This document shows, in pieces, positions 16,551-25,222 of a DNA stretch of 43,308 nt. A program made the translations under genes and the position numbers. The notes below the pieces were generated by a model. It worked only from the letters and a program-made list of their open reading frames with translations, did not search any database and was not told the DNA's origin. The stretch comes from Flavobacteriaceae bacterium (GTDB taxonomy: Bacteria; Bacteroidota; Bacteroidia; Flavobacteriales; Flavobacteriaceae): the NCBI GenBank assembly GCA_947482805.1, contig CANKLK010000002.1, positions 1-43,308 on the forward strand, given 5' to 3'. Each line of letters begins with the position of its first letter. Within the stretch, counting starts at the first letter, position 1.

Positions 16551-17318
16551 TTATTCTACCAATAATGTTTTTGTAGCATTTCCATAATCTGTTCTCACTA
16601 CAACTATATAACTTCCTGTAGTTAAATCTGAGGTAGTAACTATGTTATCTATATTAGTAATTGATTGGTTTTTCACCACTCTACCTAAATTATCATAGAT
16701 TTTAACTACAGCTTTATCAATGTTTGAAGGTAATTTAATAGTAGTTGCACTTGTTGAAGGATTAGGATAGATAGTAAACGAATTTAAATCAAATTCATTA
16801 TTGTTTAGTGTTATTGCATAATTAGCTGTCGATACAGCATTGGCACTTCCACCGTGTGCGGCTAAAGAAAAAGTAGCACTGCCTGCACGTGCAGCAGCCA
16901 GGTTAATAGAACCGGCCGTTGCAGAAAAAACATAATCGCCCGCTTCACCAGTATTTAAGGCTCTAGTTGAAATAACTGTTCGAACAGTGCCATTCACACT
17001 ATTAGAAATTGTGGTCCAACTTTGAACGGCATCAGCCGCTGGAACCCCAAAACCACCCAATTGTCTATCAGATATATTGGTGGAATTGACAAATGCTATT
17101 ATATCACCTGATAACATTGATGAATTATTAAATGCTAAAGCATACCATCTATCGTTAGGCATTATTTGAGTTAACGTAACCAAAGATGATGTAACATCGA
17201 TTTTTACAGAATACTCATTTAATGGTGCCGGAAAAGTAATTGTCCCAGTAGAAAAAGTTTGTCCTGAAATCGATGAGAAGATAAATAAGGCCAATAAGGT
17301 TAAAGTAAAGTTTTTCAT
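16551..17318 (-). CDS. Exported DOMON-like protein with T9SS sorting domain
   Basis: The 255-residue product has a signal peptide (about 1-19, ending SSISGQ) and a beta domain (about 25-170). That domain resembles DOMON: WYALAFNN, SGDIIAFV, a Trp-containing VQSWTTISN segment, STRALNTGEAGDYVFS, and a final LAAHGG. DOMON domains bind heme or sugars. A T9SS sorting domain (about 182-255) follows, with FTIYPNPSTSATTI and the ending TKTLLVE. It is translationally coupled to the ankyrin gene upstream (ATGA overlap). The DOMON call is from memory of the family pattern and is less certain than the secretion calls. Confidence 0.8.
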   Translation of the reverse strand: MKNFTLTLLALFIFSSISGQTFSTGTITFPAPLNEYSVKIDVTSSLVTLTQIMPNDRWYALAFNNSSMLSGDIIAFVNSTNISDRQLGGFGVPAADAVQSWTTISNSVNGTVRTVISTRALNTGEAGDYVFSATAGSINLAAARAGSATFSLAAHGGSANAVSTANYAITLNNNEFDLNSFTIYPNPSTSATTIKLPSNIDKAVVKIYDNLGRVVKNQSITNIDNIVTTSDLTTGSYIVVVRTDYGNATKTLLVE

Positions 17319-17854
17319 AGTTTTTTGTTTTTATTTTTTAGCAATTCAATTAATAAATCATCATTCATTATTATAGCATAGTCTAAAGCAGATTTGTTTT
17401 TGTTGTCTTTAAAATCAATATCTACTCCTGCTTTTACTAATGCAGAAACCATTTCATAATTTTTAAAATTGACTGCATATAGTAAAGCATTCATACCACT
17501 CATGTCAGAGAAATTCATGTCCGCTTTTTTTTCAATCAATAAAGTGGCTATTTCATTATTCCCTTTGACAATGCAAGCCATTAATGGAGTTCCAAATTTG
17601 CTTTTCCCATTTATGTCACTTCCGATATTTATTAAATATTTAGCCACCTCATTGTTGGAGCGATAACATGCTAGTAATAAAGGTGAATATCCTTCATCAT
17701 TGACAACATTAAAACTATTTGGATTATCCTTGAATTTTTCTTTTGCCTGTTCAAGTGTTCCTTTTCTGGCAATATCGAAAACATTTAAATTTTCTTGAGA
17801 GAAAATTAAATTTGAGATTAACGCAACAATTACTATTAACAGTGAATTTTTCAT
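17315..17854 (-). CDS. Exported ankyrin-repeat protein
   Basis: The 179-residue protein has a signal peptide (about 1-19, ending LIFSQE), so it is probably periplasmic. About four ankyrin repeats follow, marked by GYSPLLLACYRSNNEVAKYL, GTPLMACIVKGNNEIATLLI, MNALLYAVNFKNYEMVSALV and KSALDYAI. Its TGA overlaps the ATG of the DOMON gene. A TAAATTTG -7 box lies at 17868-17875. Periplasmic ankyrin proteins in other bacteria accompany catalases; here the partner would be a possible heme- or sugar-binding protein, which is suggestive only. Confidence 0.9.
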   Translation of the reverse strand: MKNSLLIVIVALISNLIFSQENLNVFDIARKGTLEQAKEKFKDNPNSFNVVNDEGYSPLLLACYRSNNEVAKYLINIGSDINGKSKFGTPLMACIVKGNNEIATLLIEKKADMNFSDMSGMNALLYAVNFKNYEMVSALVKAGVDIDFKDNKNKSALDYAIIMNDDLLIELLKNKNKKL

Positions 17855-17928
17855 AATTTTAAAACAACAAATTTATATTTTATTTAGATAAAACATAATA
17901 ATTTTAGACAAAAAATTGGTAATGATTA

Positions 17929-17954
17929 GAATACAACTGCTCTAATCATTTATA
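17929..17954 (-). terminator. Possible terminator after the LacI-family gene
   Basis: On the minus strand TGATTAGA pairs with TCTAATCA across a short loop, followed after a few bases by a T6 run. It is moderately convincing. Confidence 0.55.
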
Positions 17955-18972
17955 ATTTTCTAGTCGAATCTCTTTGTCTTAACTCTGTTTTAATTGTAGT
18001 AGTTGAGAATGTGAATGTTTCTTCGCTGCTTTCTAGTTTATCGATTAACAACTGCGCAGCCACTTCTCCAATTTCTGGAGCATGTTGGCTAACTGTTGAC
18101 AAACTTGGAGTCATTCTGCGCGACCAGAGTCCGTCAGCAAAACCAATAATAGAAAGTTCTTCCGGAATTTTATAACCGTTTTGAATTCCGAGTTTCATGG
18201 CCGTTACAGATGCATGTTCATCAAGAGCAAAAACACCATCGGGTTTGTTTTTTATGAAAAAATCGCCGATTTTGGAATTGAATTCATCATTATTATCAGT
18301 CAAAATAACCAAATTTTCATCTACTTTTAATCCATTGTCTCCCATAGCTTTATAAAAACCTTGCGCTCTGAGTTTTCCAACACTCAAATTATCAATAGCG
18401 GAAAGCAGTGCTATTTTTTTACATCCAGTTTTAATCAAATGTTCGGTAGCATTGACTGCCGATTCGAAATCATCTACAATAACTTTATCACAATTCACCT
18501 CATCGGCTATACGGTCAAACATTACTATTGGAGTTCCTTCATTAATAATAGTAGTAAAATGATCAAATTTTTGAAGTTTCTGAGATTCTTCGGCAATCGA
18601 TAAAATAAATCCGTCTATAGTACCATTGCTCAACATTTCGAGAGCATTAATTTCTTTTTCAGAAGACTCGTTTGAAATGCAGGTAATTACTTTGTATCCC
18701 TTCTCATCAGCTACTTTTTCGATACCACTAAATACTTTGGCAAAAAAGGAAATTAAAATATTTGGAATAATAACGCCAATGGTTTTAGTATTTCTGTTTT
18801 TTAAATTTAATCCAATCACATTGGGTTTGTAATTTTTTAGCTTGGCATATTCCTGAACACGATGTTTTGTTGGTTCACTTATTTCTGGGCTTCCATTCAA
18901 TGCTTTAGAAACTGTAGAAATAGATACTCCTAACTCTTTTGCAATTTGTTTTAATGTGGCTTTAGATCTCAT
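17950..18972 (-). CDS. LacI-family transcriptional regulator
   Basis: The 340-residue regulator has the LacI HTH (1-60: TLKQIAKELGVSISTVSKAL, hinge YKPNVIGLNL) and a periplasmic-binding-protein-like sensor (about 62-335) with TIGVIIPNI, PIVMFDRI and SIIGFADGLWSRRMTPSLST. Regulators of this family respond to sugars or nucleosides. No transporter or sugar enzyme sits beside it, so its targets are elsewhere. It is monocistronic with a TAAATTTG box at 19001-19008 and an imperfect -33 element (CTTG) 17 bases upstream. Confidence 0.93.
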   Translation of the reverse strand: MRSKATLKQIAKELGVSISTVSKALNGSPEISEPTKHRVQEYAKLKNYKPNVIGLNLKNRNTKTIGVIIPNILISFFAKVFSGIEKVADEKGYKVITCISNESSEKEINALEMLSNGTIDGFILSIAEESQKLQKFDHFTTIINEGTPIVMFDRIADEVNCDKVIVDDFESAVNATEHLIKTGCKKIALLSAIDNLSVGKLRAQGFYKAMGDNGLKVDENLVILTDNNDEFNSKIGDFFIKNKPDGVFALDEHASVTAMKLGIQNGYKIPEELSIIGFADGLWSRRMTPSLSTVSQHAPEIGEVAAQLLIDKLESSEETFTFSTTTIKTELRQRDSTRKL

Positions 18973-19168
18973 TTTTGTTGTCTTAAAATGTAAAAATAGT
19001 CAAATTTATTCTACGACATAGTATGCAAGTGATAAAGTTGACGACAAAATTCATGAAATACTTTGCTTTTTTCATATATAACTTGGTTGCTTACTGGTTG
19101 CTATGCCTATTAATTAATAGGATTTTAACGAAAATTACAATCACTTTAAAAATATTTAAAAAATGCTA

Positions 19169-19199
19169 TTTGGTTTATTAATAAATAATTGTACTTTTG
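19169..19199 (+). promoter_or_regulatory. Promoter of rplM-rpsI
   Basis: TTTG (19169-19172), 19 bases, TACTTTTG (19192-19199): an exact Bacteroidetes promoter. The transcript would start near 19205, at a small hairpin. Confidence 0.85.
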
Positions 19200-19201
19200 C
19201 G

Positions 19202-19215
19202 CTCCCTTTATTGGG
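19202..19215 (+). promoter_or_regulatory. 5'-terminal hairpin in the rplM leader
   Basis: TCCC and GGGA close a short stem at about 19203-19216, immediately at the predicted 5' end and followed by GGGAAT-type sequence and an AT-rich single-stranded stretch. The rplU leader has the same layout (41392-41405). Confidence 0.4.
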
Positions 19216-19242
19216 AATGGAATGTTTAATTTAAATAATATT

Positions 19243-19698
19243 ATGGACGCATTAAGCTACAAGACACAATCTGCAACCAAGGCCACTGTTACAAAAGAGT
19301 GGATCATTGTAGATGCTGATGGTCATAACTTAGGTCGTTTTGCTTCAAAAGTAGCAATGCTTTTAAGAGGTAAATACAAACCAAGTTATACACCTCACGT
19401 CGACTGTGGAGACAACGTAATTGTTATCAACGCAGAGAAAATCAACCTTACAGGTAACAAGTTGGATGACAAAACGTACATCCGTCACACAGGTTATCCG
19501 GGAGGACAAAGAAGTTTGACTGCAAAGGTTTTGCAATCAAAAAACCCTGCTTTGCTAATTGAAAAAGCAGTGAAAGGTATGTTGCCTAAAAATAAATTAG
19601 GGGCAGAGCTTTTCAGAAATTTAAATGTTGTTGTAGGAACTGAGCACAAACAAGGTGCGCAAAAACCTAAAACAGTTAACCTAAACGATCTTAAGTAA
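19243..19698 (+). CDS. rplM: 50S ribosomal protein L13
   Basis: This is a 151-residue uL13 protein of normal length, starting MDALSYKTQSATKATVTKEW, with the conserved LGRFASKVAMLLRGK, GDNVIVINAEKI and KMLPKNKLG-like (GMLPKNKLG) stretches. The start is ATG 19243; upstream in-frame codons to 19189 include the promoter and are not coding. It overlaps rpsI by one base (TAATG), the standard L13-S9 operon. Confidence 0.98.
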   Translation: MDALSYKTQSATKATVTKEWIIVDADGHNLGRFASKVAMLLRGKYKPSYTPHVDCGDNVIVINAEKINLTGNKLDDKTYIRHTGYPGGQRSLTAKVLQSKNPALLIEKAVKGMLPKNKLGAELFRNLNVVVGTEHKQGAQKPKTVNLNDLK

Positions 19699-20084
19699 TG
19701 GGAGTTATTCACAAAATCGGGAGAAGAAAATGTGCAGTGGCACGTGTTTATGTTTCAGAAGGAACTGGAAAAATTACCGTAAACAAAAGAGAATTTAATA
19801 ACTACTTCCCAACAGCTACTTTACAATACAAAGTATTGCAACCAATGTCTATGACAGAAAACGCAACTAACTTTGATGTAAATGTAAATGTATATGGTGG
19901 TGGTTCAACAGGTCAAGCAGAAGCTGTGAGAATGGCAATTGCTAGAGCAATGTGTGAAGTGGAAGCTGAAAATAGAGCTATCCTAAAACCAGAAGGATTA
20001 CTAACAAGAGATCCAAGAATGGTAGAACGTAAAAAATTCGGTCAGAAAAAAGCGCGTAAGAGATTCCAATTCTCGAAACGTTAA
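19698..20084 (+). CDS. rpsI: 30S ribosomal protein S9
   Basis: The 128-residue uS9 starts MGVIHKIGRRKCAVARVYV and ends in the basic tail KARKRFQFSKR that reaches the P-site tRNA. Its ATG shares the A of the rplM stop (TAATG), so translation is coupled. A hairpin begins at its stop codon. Confidence 0.98.
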   Translation: MGVIHKIGRRKCAVARVYVSEGTGKITVNKREFNNYFPTATLQYKVLQPMSMTENATNFDVNVNVYGGGSTGQAEAVRMAIARAMCEVEAENRAILKPEGLLTRDPRMVERKKFGQKKARKRFQFSKR

Positions 20085-20308
20085 TACTGAACTCGTTTCA
20101 GTATCTTTTAAGATTACTCGAATTATTACACACAGATGCTGAAATTAATTCAGCATACCAAATTAGAATTAAAAACAAAGTTGTCGATATTCCTTGTAAA
20201 AAGGGAATTAGTTTAGCATCGAAATGCAGTCCAAAGTCTAAAAGTCGAAAGACTAAAAGCGAAAAAGGTGACGCATTGCTAATCAAACGGAACGTAAACT
20301 ATTACACA
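20084..20308 (+). promoter_or_regulatory. Structured 224-base leader between rpsI and rpsB
   Basis: Three hairpins occur in series: ATACTGAA/TTCAGTAT (20084-20104, followed by CTTTTA, possibly a weak terminator), ATGCTGAA/TTCAGCAT (20136-20156) and ATTCCTT/AAGGGAAT (20189-20208). A period-7 repeat (20233-20267) follows. The first two stems are nearly the same sequence. The gap is long for a ribosomal operon, so it may be an S2-responsive leader; that is inference. Confidence 0.45.
20233..20267. repeat. Degenerate heptamer array upstream of rpsB
   Basis: AAAGTCT, AAAAGTC, GAAAGAC, TAAAAGC, GAAAAAG: five units of seven bases with shared A/G/C spacing. It lies in the rpsB leader, 41 bases before the start codon. 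Confidence 0.65.
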
Positions 20309-21193
20309 ATGGCAAACAAAATTGAAGTTAAAGATTTATTAGAGGCAGGTGTTCACTTCGGACACATGACTCGTAAGTGGGATCCAAACATGGCTCCTTA
20401 CATTTATATGGAGCGTAATGGAATTCACATTATCAATCTATATAAAACCGCTGCAAAAATTGAAGAAGCTAACGAAGCTTTGAAAAAAATCGCAGCATCA
20501 GGTAGAAAAATACTTTTCGTAGCTACCAAAAAACAAGCAAAAGACATCGTTGCTGACAAAGCAGTAGCTTGTAATATGCCTTACATCACTGAAAGATGGC
20601 CAGGTGGTATGTTAACCAACTTCGTTACTATCCGTAAAGCCGTTAAAAAAATGGCTACTATTGATAAAATGAAGAAAGACGGAACTTTTATGACTTTGTC
20701 TAAAAAAGAGCGTCTTCAAGTAGATCGTCTTCGTGCAAAATTAGAGAAGAACTTAGGTTCTATCGCAGACATGTCTAGACTTCCAGCTGCATTATTTGTA
20801 GTGGATATCAAAGCTGAACACATTGCCATAAAAGAAGCACAAAAATTAAACATTCCAGTTTTCGCAATGGTTGATACTAACTCTGATCCACGTGAAGTAG
20901 ATTACGTTATTCCAGCCAATGATGATGCTTCAAAATCAATTGATAAAATCTTATCTTTAGTAACTGCTGCAGTTATTGACGGATTGGCTAACAGAACTTC
21001 TGATAAAGAAGGTGATGATACTCATGAAGTTGATGCTGTTGAAGAAGTAACTGCTGCTGAAGTAATAGAAGCTGCTGCTGAAGTAGAAGCACCTGTTGCT
21101 GAAGCTGCTCCTGAAGTGGAAAAAGTTGTAGAGGTAGAAGCCGCTCCTGAAGTGGAAGCTGAAGCTACTGAAACAGAAATAACTGAAGAATAA
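20309..21193 (+). CDS. rpsB: 30S ribosomal protein S2 with acidic C-terminal tail
   Basis: The 294-residue uS2 starts MANKIEVKDLLEAGVHFGH and has the conserved WDPNMAPYI, TERWPGGMLTNF and DTNSDPREVDYVIPANDDA. After the usual end (about residue 235) it carries a roughly 55-residue Glu/Ala/Val tail made of EVEAAPEVEA-like repeats. The in-frame extension to 20276 lacks conservation, so ATG 20309 is the start. It is followed by tsf in the usual order. Confidence 0.97.
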   Translation: MANKIEVKDLLEAGVHFGHMTRKWDPNMAPYIYMERNGIHIINLYKTAAKIEEANEALKKIAASGRKILFVATKKQAKDIVADKAVACNMPYITERWPGGMLTNFVTIRKAVKKMATIDKMKKDGTFMTLSKKERLQVDRLRAKLEKNLGSIADMSRLPAALFVVDIKAEHIAIKEAQKLNIPVFAMVDTNSDPREVDYVIPANDDASKSIDKILSLVTAAVIDGLANRTSDKEGDDTHEVDAVEEVTAAEVIEAAAEVEAPVAEAAPEVEKVVEVEAAPEVEAEATETEITEE

Positions 21194-21201
21194 AACAAAA
21201 A

Positions 21202-21280
21202 ATAATTACGAATTATGAATTAAGAATTACGGATTATTTTGACTCGTAATTTTAAATTTGTAATTCGTAATTTAATTTTA
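21202..21280. repeat. Inverted pair of heptamer arrays between rpsB and tsf
   Basis: The left arm (about 21203-21236) reads AATTACG, AATTATG, AATTAAG, AATTACG. The right arm (about 21244-21276), read on the other strand, gives AATTACG, AATTACA, AATTTAA, AATTACG. The arms match over about 31 bases with about 6 differences and would form a long hairpin in the rpsB-tsf transcript. The same unit occurs after ahcY (39159-39186). Confidence 0.8.
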
Positions 21281-21305
21281 AAAAACTTTTAAATTAAAAA
21301 ATATT

Positions 21306-22274
21306 ATGTCAACAATCACAATTACTGCTGCAGACGTAAATAAATTAAGACAAACTACAGGTGCCGGAATGATGGACTGTAAAAAAGCTTTAGTTGAAGC
21401 TGAAGGAGATTTCGATAAAGCTATACAAAACCTTAGAGAAAAAGGGCAAAAAGTTGCCGCTAACCGTTCTGACCGTGAGTCTTCTGAAGGAGCTGCTGTT
21501 TCTTTTATCAATGCTGACAAAACTAAAGGCGCTATCATCACTTTAAACTGCGAAACAGATTTCGTAGGTAAAAATGAAGCTTTCGTAACTTTGGCTAAAG
21601 AATTAGTTGAAAAAGCAATCAACTTCTCTTCTAAAGAAGCATTCTTAGCTTCAGATTTCAACGGAATTACTGTGGCTGAAAAATTAATCGAACAAACAGG
21701 TGTTATCGGCGAAAAAATCGAAATCGGTGGTTTTGAAATCTTAGAAGGCGCTTTCGTTGGATCTTATGTTCACGTTAACAAAATTTCTGCCTTAACTGCA
21801 ATTTCTGCACCAATTGCCAACGCTGACGTTTTAACAAAAGACATCTCTATGCAAGTGGCTTCTATGGGAGCTGATACATTATCTTACAAAGATTTTGATC
21901 CTGCTTTCGTTGCTTCTGAACTTGCTGCTCGTATTGCTGTTATCGAAAAAGAAAATGAAGAAGCAAAACGTTTAGGGAAAACTTTGAAAAATGTTCCTAA
22001 ATATATCTCTTTCTCTCAATTAACTGAAGAAGTTTTAAAACAAGCGGAAGAAGATGCAAAAGCTGAATTAAAAGCGGAAGGTAAACCAGAACAAATTTGG
22101 GATAAAATTGTTCCTGGAAAAGTGCAACGTTTCATCTCTGACAATACAACTTTAGATCAAGAGAAAGCTTTATTAGATCAAAACTTCATCAAAGATGACA
22201 GTAAAAAAGTAGGCGATTATGTTAAAGGATTCAACGTTGAAATTACAGGTTTCAAAAGAGTTGCTTTAGGATAA
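21306..22274 (+). CDS. tsf: Elongation factor Ts
   Basis: EF-Ts is the nucleotide exchange factor for EF-Tu. The 322-residue protein has the N-terminal UBA-like region with VNKLRQTTGAGMMDCKKAL and the core INCETDFVGKNE-type motif (TLNCETDFVGKNEAFV). The C-terminal region PGKVQRFISDNTTLDQ is also present. It follows rpsB across a hairpin-forming heptamer repeat and ends at a strong terminator. Confidence 0.98.
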   Translation: MSTITITAADVNKLRQTTGAGMMDCKKALVEAEGDFDKAIQNLREKGQKVAANRSDRESSEGAAVSFINADKTKGAIITLNCETDFVGKNEAFVTLAKELVEKAINFSSKEAFLASDFNGITVAEKLIEQTGVIGEKIEIGGFEILEGAFVGSYVHVNKISALTAISAPIANADVLTKDISMQVASMGADTLSYKDFDPAFVASELAARIAVIEKENEEAKRLGKTLKNVPKYISFSQLTEEVLKQAEEDAKAELKAEGKPEQIWDKIVPGKVQRFISDNTTLDQEKALLDQNFIKDDSKKVGDYVKGFNVEITGFKRVALG

Positions 22275-22310
22275 TTTATTCTGAACTTGTATTAGAATCT
22301 AATCCGGAAA

Positions 22311-22348
22311 AATAAAAAAACCCAAATCTATCGATTTGGGTTTTTTGC
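22311..22348. terminator. Bidirectional terminator between tsf and the M3 peptidase
   Basis: AACCCAAATC and GATTTGGGTT form a 10-bp stem with loop TATC, flanked by A7 and T6 runs. Confidence 0.92.
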
Positions 22349-22351
22349 TTA

Positions 22352-24469
22352 TTATTTCTTCTGAACTTCGAAACCTCTAGCTCGCATCAAAGCATTTGTA
22401 TTTACATCTCTACCACGGAATTTTTTGTACGCAATTTCAGGGTCAATTGTGTTTCCTATACTAAAAACATAGTCGTTTAAGCGTTTTGCAACTTCTTTAT
22501 CATACAAACCGTCTTTGGTTTCAGTAAATGCTTCTGTTGCATCAGCACTAATAGCATCAGCCCACAAATAACCATAATAACCCGCAGCGTAAGCATCGTC
22601 AGAAAAGATATGCCCAAATTGTGGAATACGATGACGCATTACAATTTCGCTTGGCATTTTTAATGCATCTAAAGTATCTTTTTCAAATTGTTTTGGGTCA
22701 ATATCTGGATTTTCTAACAAATGTAATTTCATATCTACTAATGCACTTGCAATGGTTTCTACAGTTGAAAATGCTTCGTTAAAAGTTGCTGCTTTACCAT
22801 TTCTTTCTACCAAAGCCATCGGCATCGGTTCTCCTGTTTTATAATGTAAAGCAAACTGATTCAAGACTTTTGGCGTGGCTAACCATCGCTCCAAAATTTG
22901 AGATGGAAACTCCACATAATCTCTTGGTGTGTTTGTTCCTGATAAACTTGGATATGTAACATTTGAATTCAAGCCATGTAGGGCATGCCCAAATTCATGG
23001 AATAATGTACTTGCATCATCCCATGAAATCAAAATTGGTTCTCCGTCTTTTCCTTTAATGAAATTACAGTTGTTAGATACAATGGTAATAACATCTCCAT
23101 TCACTCTGCTTTGTTCTCTTGTGGCATTCATCCATGCGCCGGAACGTTTTCCTTTGCGTGCATACGGGTCAAAATACCAAACACCAACTATCTTATTTGT
23201 GTCTTTATTATATACTTCCCAAACTCTAACATCAGGATGGAAAACAGGAACATTAGTCACTTGTGTAAATCCTAAGTGAAAAATTTCTCCAGCAACCCAA
23301 AACATTCCTTCTCGCAATTTTTCCAATTGTAAATAAGGTTTTAAGTCATTTTGATCTAAATCGTATTTTGCCTTTCTTACTTTTTCAGAATAATAGCGAT
23401 AATCCCAAGCGGCAATTTTAAAATTTCCACCTTCAGCATCAGCCATTTTTTGCATATCGGCAACATCAACATGCACTTTTTCAACTGCCGGTGTCCACAC
23501 AGACAACATTAAATCTATTGTTTTTTGTGGATTTTGCGCCATGGTATTTGACAAACTCCAATCGGCAAAAGTTTTAAACCCTAATAATTTAGCTTTTTCT
23601 GCACGCAATTTTAAAATTTGAACTAATGTTTTATTATTGTTATTGGCATTATCATTGTCGCCTCGACTAGTGAAAATTTGAAACGCTTTTTCTCTTAAAT
23701 CTCTACGATTTGAAAATGTCAAAAAAGGTTCAATAGACGAGCGTGTATTGGCAATACAACCCATTACGTTTAGTTTTCTGTCTTTGGCGTCAGCAATGGC
23801 GGCATTTTTTAATTCATCAGGCAAGCCATCAAAATCGGCTTCAGTTTTTAGTTCCAAATAATAATTGCCTTCGTCAGCTAATTGATTTTGACTAAACTTG
23901 GTAAATAAAGCCGCTAATTCTTTATTAATTTGGGCTATTCTTGCTTTGCTTTTTGCATCAGCTTTTGCTCCTTCGCGAACAAAGTTGGAATAGTACAACC
24001 AAACCAATCGTTGCTGTTCACTAGTTAATTGTTTTGTTGCAGGATCATTATAAACTTTCGCTATTCTGCTAAAAAGTTTTGCGTTTTGGTAATACTTATT
24101 ATTTAATTCCGAAAATTTAGGTGTCATTTCGGTTTCAATTGGCTCAAATTCCGGGCTGTTCATATTAGCACTATAAATTCCGAAAACGGCATAAATTTGA
24201 CTGTATCTCTTACCCGCTTTTTCTAACGCCACTATAGTATTAGTAAAAGTTGCCGGTTTAGGATTATTAGCAATTTTAGAAATTTCGGTCAATTTTTCTT
24301 GAATCGCAAATTCGAGTGCCGGTTTTAAATCTTGAAGTTTGTAATCTGTAAATGCCGGAACACCACCATAAGGTCCGGTCCAATCATTTAGTAAGGCATT
24401 CTGATTTGCTTGTGCATTTATAATAAGTGTAGAGGCAATCATAATCAATGTTAAAATTATTTTTTTCAT
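22352..24469 (-). CDS. M3-family zinc metallopeptidase (peptidyl-dipeptidase Dcp-like), exported
   Basis: The 705-residue peptidase starts MKKIILTLIMIASTLIINAQ, a Sec signal peptide; the upstream ATG at 24493 would place eight charged residues before it and is less likely. The zinc site LFHEFGHALHGL is near residue 490, with the conserved downstream AATFNEAFSTVET providing the third ligand. The substrate-binding GYYGYLWADAIS is near the C-terminus. Dcp enzymes remove C-terminal dipeptides from peptides. The signal peptide suggests a periplasmic role in peptide utilisation. It is monocistronic. Confidence 0.94.
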   Translation of the reverse strand: MKKIILTLIMIASTLIINAQANQNALLNDWTGPYGGVPAFTDYKLQDLKPALEFAIQEKLTEISKIANNPKPATFTNTIVALEKAGKRYSQIYAVFGIYSANMNSPEFEPIETEMTPKFSELNNKYYQNAKLFSRIAKVYNDPATKQLTSEQQRLVWLYYSNFVREGAKADAKSKARIAQINKELAALFTKFSQNQLADEGNYYLELKTEADFDGLPDELKNAAIADAKDRKLNVMGCIANTRSSIEPFLTFSNRRDLREKAFQIFTSRGDNDNANNNNKTLVQILKLRAEKAKLLGFKTFADWSLSNTMAQNPQKTIDLMLSVWTPAVEKVHVDVADMQKMADAEGGNFKIAAWDYRYYSEKVRKAKYDLDQNDLKPYLQLEKLREGMFWVAGEIFHLGFTQVTNVPVFHPDVRVWEVYNKDTNKIVGVWYFDPYARKGKRSGAWMNATREQSRVNGDVITIVSNNCNFIKGKDGEPILISWDDASTLFHEFGHALHGLNSNVTYPSLSGTNTPRDYVEFPSQILERWLATPKVLNQFALHYKTGEPMPMALVERNGKAATFNEAFSTVETIASALVDMKLHLLENPDIDPKQFEKDTLDALKMPSEIVMRHRIPQFGHIFSDDAYAAGYYGYLWADAISADATEAFTETKDGLYDKEVAKRLNDYVFSIGNTIDPEIAYKKFRGRDVNTNALMRARGFEVQKK

Positions 24470-24571
24470 TATAAATTTGTTTGTTTTTACCAAAAGTAAT
24501 GAAAAATCAATTCATCTCATCACTTCATAAGTTTTAACCAAAATTGTATAAATTTGAGAAAAAGAAATACT

Positions 24572-25222
24572 ATGTTTCAATCCAAAAAAGACCTTGTATA
24601 TGTTGTTCTTGCAGGAATATTTATTACCAATGCAGTAGTAGCCGAACTTATTGGCGGGAAACTTATAGATGTTGGGCCGGCTGTTATGAGTATTGGTATA
24701 TTACCCTGGCCGGTTGTATTTGTAACAACCGATTTAATCAATGAATATTTTGGTGAAAAAGGTGTTCGCAAACTCTCGATAATCACAGCTTGCCTGATTT
24801 CTTATACCTTTATAGTATTATTCTTTGCAATGAAAATTCCATCTTCTGGAATTAGTACCGTTTCGACATTGCAGTTTAATGCCGTTTTTGGTCAAAGCCA
24901 ATTGATAATAGTTGGAAGTATAACTGCCTTTTTGATTTCGCAATTGATAGACGTTAGTATTTTTCATTTTTTTAAAAGAAAAACGGGAAACAAAATGATA
25001 TGGTTACGAAGTACCGGTTCAACGGTGATTTCGCAATTGTTTGATAGTTTTATTGTTTTGGGAATTGCCTTTTGGTTACCTGGTATTATGGATACAAAAA
25101 CCTTTTTCCTTTCTGCCATGACAGGCTATTCGGTTAAACTAGCTATTGCGGTTTTAATGACACCTATGATTTATTTGGGTCATAATTTAATTGATAAATA
25201 TATTACCAGAGATGGAAAATAA
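24572..25222 (+). CDS. VUT-family (YhhQ-like) queuosine precursor transporter
   Basis: The 216-residue integral membrane protein starts at ATG 24572 (MFQSKKDLVYVVLAG) and has about six helices. The family segments GILPWPVVFVTTDLINEYFGEKGVRK and SQLIDVSIFHFFKRKTGNKM (in part) are recognisable. VUT/YhhQ proteins import queuosine precursors such as 7-cyano-7-deazaguanine. The TAAATTTG at 24549-24556 is its -7 box. The TTG at 24554 lies in that box and is not a start. It overlaps tag by 11 bases. Confidence 0.88.
   Translation: MFQSKKDLVYVVLAGIFITNAVVAELIGGKLIDVGPAVMSIGILPWPVVFVTTDLINEYFGEKGVRKLSIITACLISYTFIVLFFAMKIPSSGISTVSTLQFNAVFGQSQLIIVGSITAFLISQLIDVSIFHFFKRKTGNKMIWLRSTGSTVISQLFDSFIVLGIAFWLPGIMDTKTFFLSAMTGYSVKLAIAVLMTPMIYLGHNLIDKYITRDGK

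Noticed and set aside
19189..19242. N-terminal extension of L13
   Set aside because: It covers the promoter -7 box and lacks a start codon; L13 has normal length from ATG 19243.
23041..23279. Plus-strand frame (22929-23279) opposite the M3 peptidase
   Set aside because: It is antisense to the zinc-site region of the peptidase and shows no independent coding features.
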